A DNA stretch of 64,000 bases from Saposhnikovia divaricata (GCA_036435485.1 CM071596.1:11746001-11810000); one strand, 5' to 3'; shown: positions 35,871 through 47,241, numbered from the stretch's first letter. The notes: generated by a model from the letters alone, not told the origin. Numbers and translations are program-made.

Positions 35871-37481
35871 ATTATAAGTTAAAAAAAAACAAAACAAAAA
35901 AACAAAAAAAAACAAAAAGAAACGAATTATGTGCATTTTTCTTAGCAGGTGACCAAGAACAGTTCACTAAAGTAATACAAGTGTTGTGTCGGCAATAATT
36001 AGTAGCAAAGAAAGGAATTGTGTCGAAGTGCAAAAATTTTGTCGGCCAGTTCCTGTATTCAGTCCACGCGCCTTGTGTCACGTGCTGTGCACGCGCCCCT
36101 GAATGTCCTATAATCTTCGCGCGTGTGTAGCACGCGCCTGGCATGAGAGTGAGGAACTGTTGTCGGCTGGAGGCAGTAGTGGAATGGGTTTGGTGTGTTG
36201 GTTTTTTTCGACAGATTGTGCTGATTGCTTTTTATTTGTTTTAATTTCTTGATTTCTTTTTATTTTTTTTTCATTTTTATTTTATTATTTTTGTGTTCAA
36301 ATTTTTGCTATAAATAGGCCTAGATCTTGAGCTTATTTCCACACAACAATTTGGAGAGCAACATTCTCTCTTGTAATTCTCTCTAGTTCTTGTAATATTA
36401 AGTTTGTTTTTATACACTTTAATTTTTAGCAAATTTAGTATAAGTGTTATTTTGGTTGAAGAAATTACGGGAATTATTTGGAGTGCTTTTCTCTTTCGGT
36501 GGAAGATATTTCGGTTTTATTTTCTAATTTCTTATTTTACAGGGAATTATCGGAGTGCTCAGTAGAAATTATTTCGGTTTCATTTTCTAATTTTTATTTT
36601 ACAGGGAATTATCGGAGTGCTCGTTTCTTGCAGTGAAAATTATTCCGGTTTTAGTTTTTAAACTCTTATAATTTTATATTTTATTCATGCAATTTTATAC
36701 CATGTTTTCAATTAATCCCAAAATGAAGATTCGTTCGATTATGAACTAATCGCCATATTGGGATTCTAATGGATTTATTTACGTAATTTAGTAATTCGAT
36801 GCCTTAATAAATTGTGTTATGATAAAATTTCAGATTGCCTAACGTGGTTGCGCTTAATTTATTAGATGCGTAGCTATCATCTAAATTATTAATTCTTAAT
36901 GAATGCGAAAGTGGATTTGAGAATTTAGAATTTGCCATGTTAGCACAGGTTCGTAATTATCATATATAATTACGATTAGTGGTAGGGTTTTGGATCACAT
37001 CGCCCTGTGTAGCCAAAAATAAGGAATTTATTCGTAAACCAGTTATGTTTTCAAATCTTATAGACATATAGGGTCTAGGCATAAATGGTGTTCACGCAAC
37101 TTCTATCTTTTTAAGTGGATGTTTGTATGGTTTGATATAAGTTAAGGCTGAAAGGCGCTTATATTAGTTTCGTGTTCCCGGCTAGCTTTCATAATTATCA
37201 GAATCACTTTAAATTAAGGCATCAATTCTAAATGAAATAAATAATGAAATTAGAATCCCATGTTTATCTCATATATAAAATCTTATCATATTTAGTCGTT
37301 ATTTCATTAATTAATTGTGATTTGAACAAACCAACCATTTCGTTGTTCAGGCTTCTATAATTAACCGAACGTTGTTGAATAATCATATTTACTTAAATAC
37401 ACCAAGTCTTCGTGGGAACGATCCTTATTTCCCTATATTGCTTTTGGACTGCGTATACTTGCGTAGAGAAAATAGCGAACA
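35871..37481 (+). repeat. Athila copy A 3' LTR, truncated at its start
   Basis: Corresponds to bases 457-2057 of the 5' LTR (equivalent to 15532 onward) and ends ...GCGAACA at 37481, followed by the target duplication CCCAC. The first eight bases of this LTR remain at 23656-23663. The intervening 448 bases were lost when copy B sequence became joined here. The junction shares TAAAA between the two parent sequences. Confidence 0.93.
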
Positions 37482-37486
37482 CCCAC

Positions 37487-39613
37487 CCACAGGGCTCCCC
37501 GCTGACATCATCGCTGCCATTGCTGAGGTAGCATAGATAGTCAGCTTTTGGTTTACCAGTCTAATTATATGTATCAATAACTTTAATCAACGGCAAAACT
37601 ACTAAACTTATGCTTTATTCGTTTTGAGTTGTAATAACTTTTAATCATGGATTCTAGTAGCAAAGACTTATTTGAATTTCATCTCTGGGAGTATAACTGT
37701 GTGTATGTGAGTTGATATATTGTGGGGTCACAGCATGCTATATATTTATTGTGGACTCAAGTCAAGTGTTATCTATGGAAAATGAGACCGTAACGACCCG
37801 ATCCCTGACCCCGGATCTGGGGGTGTTACAAGGAAGATGTGGACGAGGATGACATTGATTCGAATGCCAACTCGCTATCTGAGGAGTTGCTAGGTGAGTC
37901 TGAGGAGTTTTTGGGTGGGGAAGGTCAGGCAATTGATGAAAGCATCGAGTCAGAATCATAGGGAGAAAAGCCTGCACAAGGAGAGAGTGAAAAGGACGAG
38001 GTTGCGGTTGAAGTTGAAGTGCCCGCTGTGGCAGATGTACAAACTGAGGGTGGAATACCAGCTGATGTTGAAGCATTTGTTGAGGAGGACGTGCCCGCTG
38101 AAAGTGGAGTCAATAGTCCCGGTACAGTGGCGAGGCTATATGCTGCCAACCTGGAAGTTGGTGACAAAGAACCGGATATTCTTTCAAGGGAGTATAGAGC
38201 GTCAATTCGAAGAGTTGAGCGGGGCATTTCCGATATTCCCGAAGCGGTTGGCACTCCTGGGAGCAGGGTAGTAGTTGACTTGGATTCAGAAGAAACACTG
38301 CCAACCCCTCAAACGGCCGAGGTTGTGGCGGATACACATGTTGATGTGGCGGGTGATGTTCCGCCTTCAAGTTTGAAGCGCAGAGCTATTGATGATGTTG
38401 GTCTGTCTAAGCGTAGACGGATTGAGGCTTCCAGGGTAGGTGATTACATTCCTTCCAACCTGGTTGTTGATGAGAGCGCAGATACCGCTTCTGATGGTAC
38501 TGAGAAAGAAGATGGTGAGGATAGCGGAGAGTCTTCTGAAGAGATTGTTCATTATACAAGTAGCGATGATGAAGTTAATGACGCTGAGTTTGGAAATAGG
38601 CCTGGCTATGGTTTTCTCTTTAAGTCAGGGCCTAATACTTTCACAGCGGAATCTATGACTGATGACGATCTGTTGAGGATGAATGAGTTGAGTTGGGGGC
38701 GGATGTGTCGCCTTTGTCAGAAGTATGCTGCACGGGTATGCATCTGTCTAGTAGTTTTCTGTTTGCTCTTACTTGTGCCCGTTGTTGACTTGTTTTATCT
38801 TATGTGTTGTGTTTTTTGTAGAATCAATGTATGTATACGGGTCTGATGGCCCGGGGTAATATGTACCGCAGCAGCAATATTGCTTTAAAAGAGAGAGTGA
38901 GATTGCTTGAGCGGGAACTGACCGCTGAGAGGATCATGAAAGATAATGCTGCCAAGGCTTTGTATGAAATTGAGACCGAGAAAACTGATATCAAAGCAAG
39001 CTATGCTTATAGCTCTGATCTTCGAAGGTTCTTGGCGGAGGACAAAATCGAGCTTGAGGCCGAGAAGGCTGCTTTGACGGAGCAAATAAAGAACTTAAAT
39101 ACTTCGCTGAAGTTTGAGAGGGACCGTGCGAATGATGCTGAAGGTCATCTTGATTCCCGTCCTACGGAAGAGGCTGCTATTAGGAAATTTAGAAACAGTG
39201 CCGAATTTGCTGAAATTGTGAAAGAGGAAGCCGCCAGGATTCGTATAGCGGTATCTAAAGATGAGCTCGTTGAGCTTGGTGAGTTAAGGCGGAAAGCCAT
39301 CGAGAATGCTGCGGAGATTTATCGTTTGAGAAACGAGGCGTCCAAGCTGAAGTCTAAAGCAAAGAGAGCCAAACGCAAAGTGAAAATATTGAAAGCCCGT
39401 CTGGGGGAGACGGTCACAGTGAGTGTCGGTTGTCAAGTTGAGCCTGTGGCAAGTGAAGTTGGCGTGCAAATCGCTGAGCGGGGAACGGGTGGGGATGAGT
39501 TGGATGCTGTAACTCCGTTGTCGGCTATAGCAGCTGTGTATGGCGAGGAGCCGGGTGAAGAGGAGCCGTTGATAGGCATGTCCAGTCCACTGAGAGCTTC
39601 CCGCTGGGGATGA
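37487..39613 (+). pseudogene. Tat antisense gene, main part: acidic, NLS-bearing, coiled-coil protein of unknown function
   Basis: Proposed structure: remainder of exon 1 (37487-37527), intron 37528-37832, exon 2 (37833-38735), intron 38736-38821 (86 bp, GT-AG), exon 3 (38822-39613), about 592 residues with the part at 15033-15075. Exon 2 is very acidic and has a nuclear-localisation-like cluster (SLKRRAIDD...SKRRRIEASR). Exon 3 is a long predicted coiled coil (LKERVRLLERELTAERI, LEAEKAALTEQIKNLN) with a basic stretch SKAKRAKRKVKILKARLG. One in-frame TAG lies at 37959-37961. The first intron's acceptor is poor. It is transcribed opposite to gag-pol, like the antisense ORFs of Tat elements such as Grande. 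I recognise no catalytic domain. Confidence 0.65.
37790..37830. repeat. 41-bp sequence resembling joined ends of a Tekay/Del-type LTR
   Basis: CGTAACGACCCGATCCC...GGGGGTGTTACA combines a typical Del/Tekay LTR start (TGTAACGACCC) and end (GGGGTGTTACA) with nothing between. It lies just before the proposed exon 2 acceptor. It could be a deletion remnant or a coincidence; no target duplication is visible. Confidence 0.3.
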
Positions 39614-40001
39614 GTTTTTACTATAGCTATGTCCGTTGTTGGTCTGTCTAGAAGTCACTTAGCGGGTCTGTCCGCTGTGTGACTTGGAAATAGTTTGATA
39701 TATTTTGTACTTGTAATTTTTTAAAGTCTGAAATACTCCGTGTGTGTTTGGCGGGATATACATTTTTGAATTTTTGTGGTGAAATATAACTGCATTGTGT
39801 GTGTTATGTTGTTTGTCAGAGGGAGGAATAAATAGGCCTTCGGGAAATGTTACCTGGAAATTATGCGTTTGACTGTGGGAATTTGCTGTAAGCATTAAAT
39901 GCTGCATGGAAATCACATTCTTTTGACCGTGCCTTTACTGCAGTCTGCATGGGGATGGAGGTTTTTTGACTGTGGGTTGTTTTAACCCTCTTTCACCCCC
40001 C

Positions 40002-40009
40002 TATAAATA
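40002..40009 (+). promoter_or_regulatory. TATA box of the small antisense gene
   Basis: TATAAATA, preceded by a C-run, lies 76 bp before the ATG at 40085. A pyrimidine-rich leader (CACCTCCTTCGC...CTTTTCTGTCACC) lies between. This is a textbook plant core promoter layout on the antisense strand. Confidence 0.65.
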
Positions 40010-40084
40010 GGATAGTTTTGCTTTTGATTTGGATTACACCTCCTTCGCTTTCATAAAAACTCTTTTCTGTCACCTCGACCAAAA

Positions 40085-40384
40085 ATGGCCAACCGTGAGA
40101 TGGATGCGAATTTTACCCCCTTCTCCTGGGGTCGTAAGCTCCAGATTTCCGAGGAGACGGAGGCTGTCTGGTTAACATGGGCCCGTATTTATAAGGAACA
40201 GGGCGATTTGTATACGGCTGAAGAACTTCGGAACCATGCTCGGAAAATTGCCCGCACTCGTGCTACGGAGGAGGCCAAGGAGGCGGCGAAGGATGGCGGG
40301 TTGAACTTCCGTTTCCGTGCCCCTCCGCAGGGTGAAAGTTCTGAGAAGGATGCGGACGCTGAGAAGAAGGCTCCCCAAGCATGA
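40085..40384 (+). CDS. small antisense Tat protein, 99 residues, unknown function
   Basis: An intact ORF with ATG in good context (AAAAATGGCC), its own TATA box at 40002-40009 and an AATAAA signal at 40430-40435. It encodes MANREMDANFTPFSWGRKLQ..., with a Trp- and Arg-rich first half (VWLTWARIYKEQGDLYTAEEL resembles a helical-repeat segment), then alternating charge and a Pro/Glu/Lys-rich tail. It lies between the long antisense gene and the 3' end of pol. Codon use is GC-richer than the surrounding intergenic DNA. Unlike gag and pol it has no stop or frameshift. I do not recognise the family; it may be a regulatory product of the element or a captured host fragment. Confidence 0.65.
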   Translation: MANREMDANFTPFSWGRKLQISEETEAVWLTWARIYKEQGDLYTAEELRNHARKIARTRATEEAKEAAKDGGLNFRFRAPPQGESSEKDADAEKKAPQA

Positions 40385-40429
40385 AGGTTTTTAGATGTAG
40401 GAAACTATATCTTTGTAACCCGTGCTTGT

Positions 40430-40435
40430 AATAAA
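40430..40435 (+). terminator. polyadenylation signal AATAAA
   Basis: AATAAA 46 bases after the stop codon of the 99-residue antisense ORF, followed by ATAAATAAAAATTTC. It is consistent with a transcript ending here, before the pol gene on the other strand. Confidence 0.55.
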
Positions 40436-40721
40436 CTTATTTGATATAAATAAAAATTTCTTTTCCCGTTGCATTTGTTTATATTTGTCTTCATTCTGCA
40501 CATATTGCCTTTGTTTTAGCATAGTCGATTGTAGACTTTGTACTCGTTTGTTTTAGCATATTTGTTTTGCTAGATGTCTCTTGATGAGACCTGAGCGGCT
40601 ATGTCCGCCAAGAAAACTGGCCTTTGTTGTGCGTCCGTTGTGGGCATGGCAGATAACTTGGCTTTCGTAGTACTGAGGTTTTGTAGATAGCCGTTTAGCT
40701 TTCGTAGTAGATTTTGTTGTT

Positions 40722-40914
40722 GTAGATGGGTGCTTGCCCTCCTAGGGATTTTTCCATTGTAGTTGGACCCTCTTAGGGACTTTGCTATTGTAGTTGGATG
40801 CTTGCCCGTCCTAGGGACTTTGCTATTGTAGATGGTTGCTTGCCCGTCTAGGGGACTTTGCTATTGTAGTTGGATGCTTGCCCGTCTTAGGGACTTTGCT
40901 ATTGTAGATATTTT
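40722..40914. repeat. tandem repeat of about 40 bp, roughly 4.5 copies
   Basis: A diverged unit containing TTGTAGTTGGATGCTTGCCC followed by GTCCTAGGGACTTTGCTA recurs between the small antisense gene and the 3' end of pol. Such arrays between pol and the 3' LTR are common in Tat elements. No coding content. Confidence 0.85.
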
Positions 40915-40970
40915 TGTAGAAGATTTTTCATTCAGAATAGAATAATCCTGGGTTACAGAAGTGTAATTGG

Positions 40971-43187
40971 CTACTGATAATACTTTCTTAGTTTATCCCC
41001 GTGCCAAGTATTGTTGACTTCAGTCTCATCTAGGCGAGCAAGTTTGTAAGAACCCGGCCTGAGTACTTGGGCGATTTTATAGGGGCCTTCCCACTTGGGC
41101 ATGAGTTTGCCCGTATGTCTTGGGTCGGATGCCTCTGTTGATCGATTGACCAAATCGCCTTCCACATATGCTTTGATTCTAGCCCGTCTTCCGAAAAATT
41201 CCTTTGTTTTTTCTTTGTAGGCGGCCATTTTTTCGACGGCGGCCTCCCTTGCTTCGTCCAGAAGGTCAAGGTTTGTTATGAGTCCGTTGTTGTTTGCTTC
41301 TTCTTCGAAATTAATGGTACGGAAAGATGGGGATCCTATCTCGATTGGGGCAAGAGCTTCAGTGCCAAAAGCTAACTTGAAAGGGGATTCTCCCGTACTG
41401 ACCTTAGCTGATGTCCGGTAAGACCAAAGGACGTTGGGTAGCTCATGTGTCCATTTTCTCTTGGAAGTCGTTAGCCTTTTTTCTAGGCCCCTGACAATGA
41501 TGCGGTTGGTTACTTCAACCTGACCGTTGCTTTGAGGGTGGCATACTGAAGCTTTTTTATGTTTGATCCCGTAGTCGGATAGGAACTTTGTGAATTTTGA
41601 CCCAACGAATTGTGTGCCGTTGTCGGATATGAGTACCACTGGAATGCCAAATCTTGTAATCACTTGTTCTGTGACGAAACGGATTGCATCGTCTTGTGTG
41701 ATGTTTTTGAGTGCTTTTGCTTTGGCCCATTTGGTCATGTAATCGATGGTGACCATTACATATTGTAGGTCACCTTTGGCCTTGGGGATAGGTCCCATGA
41801 TATCGATGCCCCAAACCGCAAACGGTATAGGTGACAATATTGCCGCTGGGAGGGCTGGTGCTTTTCTAGACATGTTGCTGAACAGCTGGCATTGGTGGCA
41901 TTTCTTGGTGAATGTCTTGCATTCCTTGTGCATTTTGGGCCAGTAGTAACCCTGCCTGAGTATTTTATGTGCCAGTGCCTTCCCAACCATGTGGTCGCCA
42001 CAGATGCCTTCGTGGACTTCTCTCATGCAATAGAGAGCTTCTTCTTCGTCGACACATTTGAGGATGGGAGAATCAAAGCTCCTTTTGTACAGGGTGCCTT
42101 CTTGGATGAAGTATTTTGTTGCTTGAGATTTGAGTATTTTAGCTTTGATATTGTCCTCTGGCAGCGTGTCGTCTTCTAAATAACGGATGTAAGGTCTCAT
42201 CCAAGTTTCAGTTGGTGGATTTATTTCCATGATATCGAGGGCGCTGACACTGGGAGTGGTAAGTTCTTCAAAGTACACTGTGTCCGCTTCTGTCTTTTCC
42301 CCTTGGGTTAGTTTAGATAACATGTTCGCTATTGCATTGTCTGCCTGGTCTATCTGTTCTAGGGAGTACTCTTCGAATTGAGGGAGCATGGCTTGCACTA
42401 ATTCTTGATATTTGCTGAGATTGTTGTCTTTTGTTGCGTAATCCCCCGTTGTTTGTCGAACAACTAATTGTGAATCGCTGTAGATGGTGATTTTTTTCAT
42501 TTGTAAGTTTTTGGCCAGTGTCAAGCCGGCCAAGAGTGCCTCGTACTCCGCCTGGCTATTTGTAGCTTTGAAATTCAATTGTATGGCTTGCTTAACTTGA
42601 AAACCGTCGGGGGTAGTGAGGATGAGTCCAGCCCCGCATCGAGTGCTTGTGGAGGAACTGTCCACATATAATTGCCAATTGTTGTCCGTTGTTGTAAGGT
42701 TTTTTGCGGGGACTATGCTTTCCGTTGTCGAAAATGAACATTCAATCACGAAGTCCGCCAATGCTTGTGCTTTGATTGCGGTTCTGGGTATGTATTTTAA
42801 ATTGAATTGGCCGAGCTCTACGGCCCAGTTGATCAATCTACCTGATAAGTCTGGTTTGTGGAGAATTTTTCTGAGCGGTTGGTCTGTGATGATCCTGATC
42901 TGTCTTTCTTGGAAGTAATGTCTCAATTTTCTACTTGCTACGACCAAGGCTAGAGCGAACTTTTGGACATTCGGATAGCGGGTTTCCGCATCTTTGAGCA
43001 CTTGACTGACATAATAGACCGGCTTTTGCTCGCCATTCTCCTCTTTTATGAGTACTGCTCCCACGGCTTTATCTGTTGCGGATAAGTATAGTGATAGCGG
43101 TTCTGAAGGAGCCGCGACCGCGAGTAGGGGAGCCGAAGATAGATAAGTTTTGAGATCTTCGAAGGCTTTCGGCAGGCGTCCGTCCAA
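40971..43187 (-). pseudogene. Tat pol 3' part: RNase H, archaeal-type RNase H, integrase
   Basis: Read right to left. Ty3-type RNase H (LSLYLSATDKAVGAVL, IITDQPLRKIL) is followed by a second RNase H of archaeal type: LYVDSSSTSTRCGAGLIL with the first Asp, QAEYEALLAGL with Glu and IYSDSQLVV with the next Asp. Integrase follows: zinc region HEGICGDHMVG...CHQCQLF, catalytic GIDIMGPIPKA, ISDNGTQFVG and NGQVEVTNRIIV, and a C-terminal region ending near 40971. The open frame of 738 codons has no internal stop, but its join to RT at about 43190 needs a frame change. Confidence 0.95.
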
Positions 43188-45041
43188 GATATTGCTTTAG
43201 TTTTTGTGGCTCCCTTTAAAGTGTCAAAGAACGAAAGGCATCTGTCTGCTAATTTGGCGATAAACCTTCTGAGAGCGGCTAACCTTCCTGTTAATTTCTG
43301 TATATCTTTCAAAGTTTTGGGCGGTTGCATGTCGATTATAGCCTTTATTTTTTCCGGGTTGGCCTCAATACCTCTGTGGGATACTAAGAAGCCAAGGAAC
43401 TTGCCTGCGTCTAGTGCAAACGTGCATTTGTCGGGGTTTAGCTTCATGCTATATTTTCTGAGGGTTCAGAAACATTCTTCTAAGTCTTGAAGGTGGGAGG
43501 CCGTTAAGAGAGATTTTCCTATGAGATCATCCACGTATACTTCCATATTTCGGCCTAACTGACCGCCGAAGATTTTATTCATGGTTTTCTGGAAGGTGGC
43601 GTCGGCTTTGATTAATCCAAAGGGCATGACTTTGTAGCAGTACACCCCCCCTATGTGTGATGAAGGCTGTTTTTTCTCTATCTTCAGGGGTCATTTTGAT
43701 TTGGTTGTAGCCGGAGTAGGCATCCATGAAACTCAGCATTAGATGACCCGCTGTTGCATCAATGAGTTGGTCTATTGAAGGGAGTGGATACGGGTCCTTT
43801 GGGCATGCTGCATTTAAGTCCGTGTAATCTACAAATATTCTCCATTTCCCGTTCGATTTCTTCACTAGTACTACATTTGCAACCCACTTAGGGTAGGTGA
43901 CCTCGCAAATTAGATCTGCGTCCAAGAGTTTGTCGATTTCGATATCGATTGCCTGCTGTCGCTCTGGTGCAAAGTTCCTTCTTTTTTGTATCTTCGGAGC
44001 CTTATCCGGGTCCACATTCAACTTGTGGATAGCTACTGACTCATCTAGACCTGGCATATCTTTTGGGCTCCATGCGAAAACATCCGCATATTTTCTTAAA
44101 AGGTCTGTGAGGCCAGATTTGAAGACGGACTCTAAACCCGCCGCTACACTTACACTTTTGTTCGAGTCACCAGGTATGAATTCTATTTTTTCTGTTTGCA
44201 CCGCAGGGCTTATTGGCGGCCTTTCTTCTCGTTTGAGACATTTCATGAGATTCGCGTCGATGCGAGGAGGGTCTTCTAGCAGCGGGGTATGCCCATCTAT
44301 GAACTGTACTTCCTTTCTCCTTTTATTTTTTGCGCGCTGATTCTCGGCGTGCCTTTGCCTTTTTGCTTGTTTTCTCTTGGTTGCCTTTTCTCTGCGGATA
44401 TTGCTAGGCTCTGTTTTCGCCAGCGTGATTGCTATGCCATAGCATCTCTTAGATGTTTCGAAATCTCCCTTGATCTCCCCGACCCCGTTTAGAGTGGGGA
44501 ATTTGATTTTAAGATGGGGGGTGGAGGTGACTGCCTTTAGCATATTGAGGGTAGGTCTTCCCAAAATCATGTTATAAAAGGAAGCGGTGTTGATGACATA
44601 GAATTTGACCGTTCGACATACTTGCCTGGGCGATTCACCGAAATAGACGGGGAGTTTGGAAATGCCCGCAACTGGGACGGCGTTGTGCCCAAAGCCGTAA
44701 AGAGGTGTCTCATCGGGACATGTTTCGAGTTTCTCGCCATCTAACTTGAGTCTGTCCCAGGTGTGTTTGAAGCAGATGTCGACTGGGGACCCGTTATCAA
44801 CGAGGATCCTTTTTACCTCATTGTTGGCCACGCCCAATGATACAACTAGTGCCTCAGTGTGATTAGGGTTAATGCCTTCATAGTCTGCGTCTGTAAAAGT
44901 AATGATATTCGGGGGTCCCTCGTATATCTCATAAATGTCGTGCTCTTCTCTTGGTGGGGAGGATTGTCCGTCGAAGACGATATGTACGATGTTTCTATTT
45001 TGACCTTGCGGGGTGGATGCCCCTTGCACCTGTCTTGGCAA
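43188..45041 (-). pseudogene. Tat pol 5' part: protease and reverse transcriptase (frameshifts, one stop)
   Basis: Protease motif ILVDNGSPVDICF and LGRPTLNMLKA lie at about 44800-44530. RT shows KWRIFVDYTDLNAACPKDPY and SFMDAYSGYNQI, then a frame break in a run of seven G (43645-43651) where one fewer base restores the frame. The active site EVYVDDLIG is at about 43550-43524, a TGA at about 43469 interrupts ECF-TLRKY (probably from CGA), and FLGFLVSHRGIEANPEKI follows. A further frame change near 43190 leads to RNase H. Confidence 0.92.
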
Positions 45042-46621
45042 GTACTGCGATAGATTGCCCGCCTTTACCTATCTTTCCAAGAAATACTTGAGGGATAAGC
45101 AACTGTCTGTGTAGTGCCCATGCGTCTCGTGGTAATCACAGTGTTTGTCTTTAGGTCTGTCCTCGGGCGGAGAATGCATTGGTGCTGGTGGGAGATAGAA
45201 AGGTTTCCCTCTGATTTCTTTCAGATGGTCGCCCTGGGGAGGGTGAATTTGGTCCACTCCGGCTCAGGACGCCTATCTGGTCTTTGCGGGTTTGCCGGCC
45301 CCAAGCGGTCTCTGACCGGGACTGATGATTGTGCTTTTTGTGCGGGCGGTGGCGGTCCATGAGTGGTCTGTACTTGGTGTGAGGCCGGTGTTTGCCTTTG
45401 ATAGGACGAAAACCTTTCTCTTTGAAAATATGGTGGAGGTGCAGGCGGAGCCCTGGATTGCTTCAGTACGCTCAGAGATTCGGCTTCGTTGATGGCTTGG
45501 GATGCCAGGTCATATGCTTTTGCTAATGTGGTGGGTTTTGTCTCCATAAGACGGCATACGTATTTCTCGCATTCGTAGGGATTAAGACCTCTCCTCAAGT
45601 GGACCAAAGCTTCTGTTTCATTGACACAAACAACTTTGTTGACGGCCTCCTTGAAGCGGTCAATGTAGTCCTGCAGTGTTTCCCCGTTGCGTTGCGCAAT
45701 GGTTTCCAAAAACACGGTATGAACCTCGTGTTGCTGGTTTGCTTTGAACTTATTGAGGAATAGTCTTTTGAATTCCAGCCAAGTGTCTATGGACCGGGTG
45801 GTTATTCTGCAGAACCACCTCTGTGCATTTCCGCGGAGAGTTGCGGCAAAGAAACGACATCGCGTCAGATCATTGTATTCATAATGAAGAGCTAGCTGAT
45901 CAAAGTAGCTAAGATGCTCCTCTGGGTCGCCTAACCCGTCGAAAGAATTAAAGCTGTGATGTTTGATTTCCTTTTGACGGGGCTCCGCTTCCAACCTAAT
46001 GGTAAACGGCGTGCCACCCGACTCTGGTTCGCTATTTCCCTCAATCTTTTTCTTGAGTTCCATAATAGTTCGCAACATCTCTGCGTTTGTGGGTTACGTG
46101 CTGTCAGTATCTTTTGGGCGGGGAGGGGAACGCTCTCTTTGTTTCTGTTTTTCGTACTCGGCCAGAACTTTTTCGTAGGCGGCTTTCTTATCGACAATCA
46201 CCTTCCTTAGGTCTCTCTGTTTTCTGTTCTGCTCCCATACTTCGGGTTGATGATGGCCTTTGTTGTGCCTCTCATGGACTGTTTCTTGGGATGAGCCTAG
46301 GCGAGAAAAGGCGGAGTTTGTTTTGTGCGGCCGGCTGTGTGCCTCGCTTCGGTCGTTGTGTGGGTTTACTCGGGATTCTTTCTGTTCGGGTGGCTTTTCT
46401 TGTCTGACCTGGGGAAATGCAGAGGCTATTTGCAAGAGTAAGTTTATTTGTTGCGGGTCGTAGCCTGTTAGGTTGAGGATAAGAATTTGCTCTTGGCTGC
46501 CTCCTCGAGGGGGGTTTGTTTGTAAGCGGTTTTCAGCATTTACTGGCGGGTCCTGTGGCGGGATGCCAGTGTTATTTCCTTGTATCTCCATTGACTGTCG
46601 CTCATCGGGGTTTGCCATCAC
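45042..46621 (-). pseudogene. Tat gag (broken)
   Basis: Starts at ATG 46621 (MMANPDERQS). Charged N-terminal region, then an in-frame TAA at 46094-46096 (probably CAA to TAA). The gag core is 46078-45400 with YFDQLALHYEYNDLTRCRFF, LRGNAQRWFC and RNGETLQDYIDRFKEAV. A frame change near 45235 joins the Cys/His motif CDYHETHGHYTDSC typical of Tat gag, and a TAG at 45069-45071 precedes the protease frame. Confidence 0.9.
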
Positions 46622-46757
46622 GACTTTTAGGTCCGGTGTTTGTGATTATACGGATGCTGTGTATCTTGTGTTTTTGAGGCTGATGCTTGTGTTTTGTCTT
46701 GTAGAAGTAGCTATTCTGGTAGAGCAGGCGAGGGATTTTTCTTTAAGAAAAATGGTG

Positions 46758-46774
46758 CCCTCCTTCTAGCGCCA
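46758..46774 (-). other. Tat primer binding site
   Basis: The minus strand reads TGGCGCTAGAAGGAGGG, two bases after the LTR end ...AATTATCA. It fixes the LTR boundary at 46777 and confirms that the right-hand LTR is the 5' LTR. Confidence 0.85.
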
Positions 46775-46776
46775 AA

Positions 46777-47241
46777 TGATAATTCCCACGGCCGATTAGA
46801 GGCTTCCGATCACCGTTCTGGGCACTTTTCCGGGGGTACTTCACCTGAGTTTGGGTATCTGCAAAACAATGCTTGCCCGGGGGTGGTGGCCGTCAAGCAC
46901 CTCCGGTGTGAGAATCAGTAATCGGAAATAATAATAACCAAGCTGGTGAGAATATATCGTGTGTGAAAAATATGTAGAGAGCTTTTGTATTGTAGGAGTT
47001 TTTTGTGTATGAAAGTTGTTTTTTTGTTTGTGTGTAGAATGGGGGTATTTATAGGTTGGGTTTCCCAATCATTGTTGCCCACTAGTTGTGCCGTTAAAGC
47101 TACAGTGAGCCACTATTGGAACAGTGATTGGTGTCCCCTCCTGACATACCTTGATTCTGCCACTGAGCTACTTTAGTCAGATTTTGTCTGTTGCAACTGG
47201 GTGTCCTTGAATATTATATAGCCTCTCTGTCTTATGGAACA
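46777..47241 (-). repeat. Tat element right LTR (5' LTR)
   Basis: About 465 bp. Plus-strand TGATAATTCCCACGG... to ...CTTATGGAACA gives TG/CA ends. It matches 13811-14272. A TATTTATAGG at 47047-47056 (minus strand CCTATAAATA) is a likely TATA box for gag-pol transcription. The alternative end at 47246 is discussed under the whole element. Confidence 0.9.

Larger units (their letters stand above)
15076..37481 (+). mobile_element. Athila-lineage Ty3/gypsy copy A with an inverted Athila copy B embedded in its 3' LTR
   Basis: Copy A runs from the 5' LTR (15076-17132) through primer site, gag, pol, 3' non-coding region and polypurine tract to the first bases of its 3' LTR at 23656. The rest of that LTR is at 35871-37481. 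Between them lies inverted material from a second Athila (23664-35870). The nest is flanked by CCCAC duplications. Bases 9-456 of the 3' LTR are missing, so copy B did not arrive by ordinary integration. The Athila assignment rests on the TGGCGCCGCTGCCGGGGA primer site, the long (about 2 kb) LTRs and the DLGAS protease and FMDD polymerase motifs. Confidence 0.9.
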
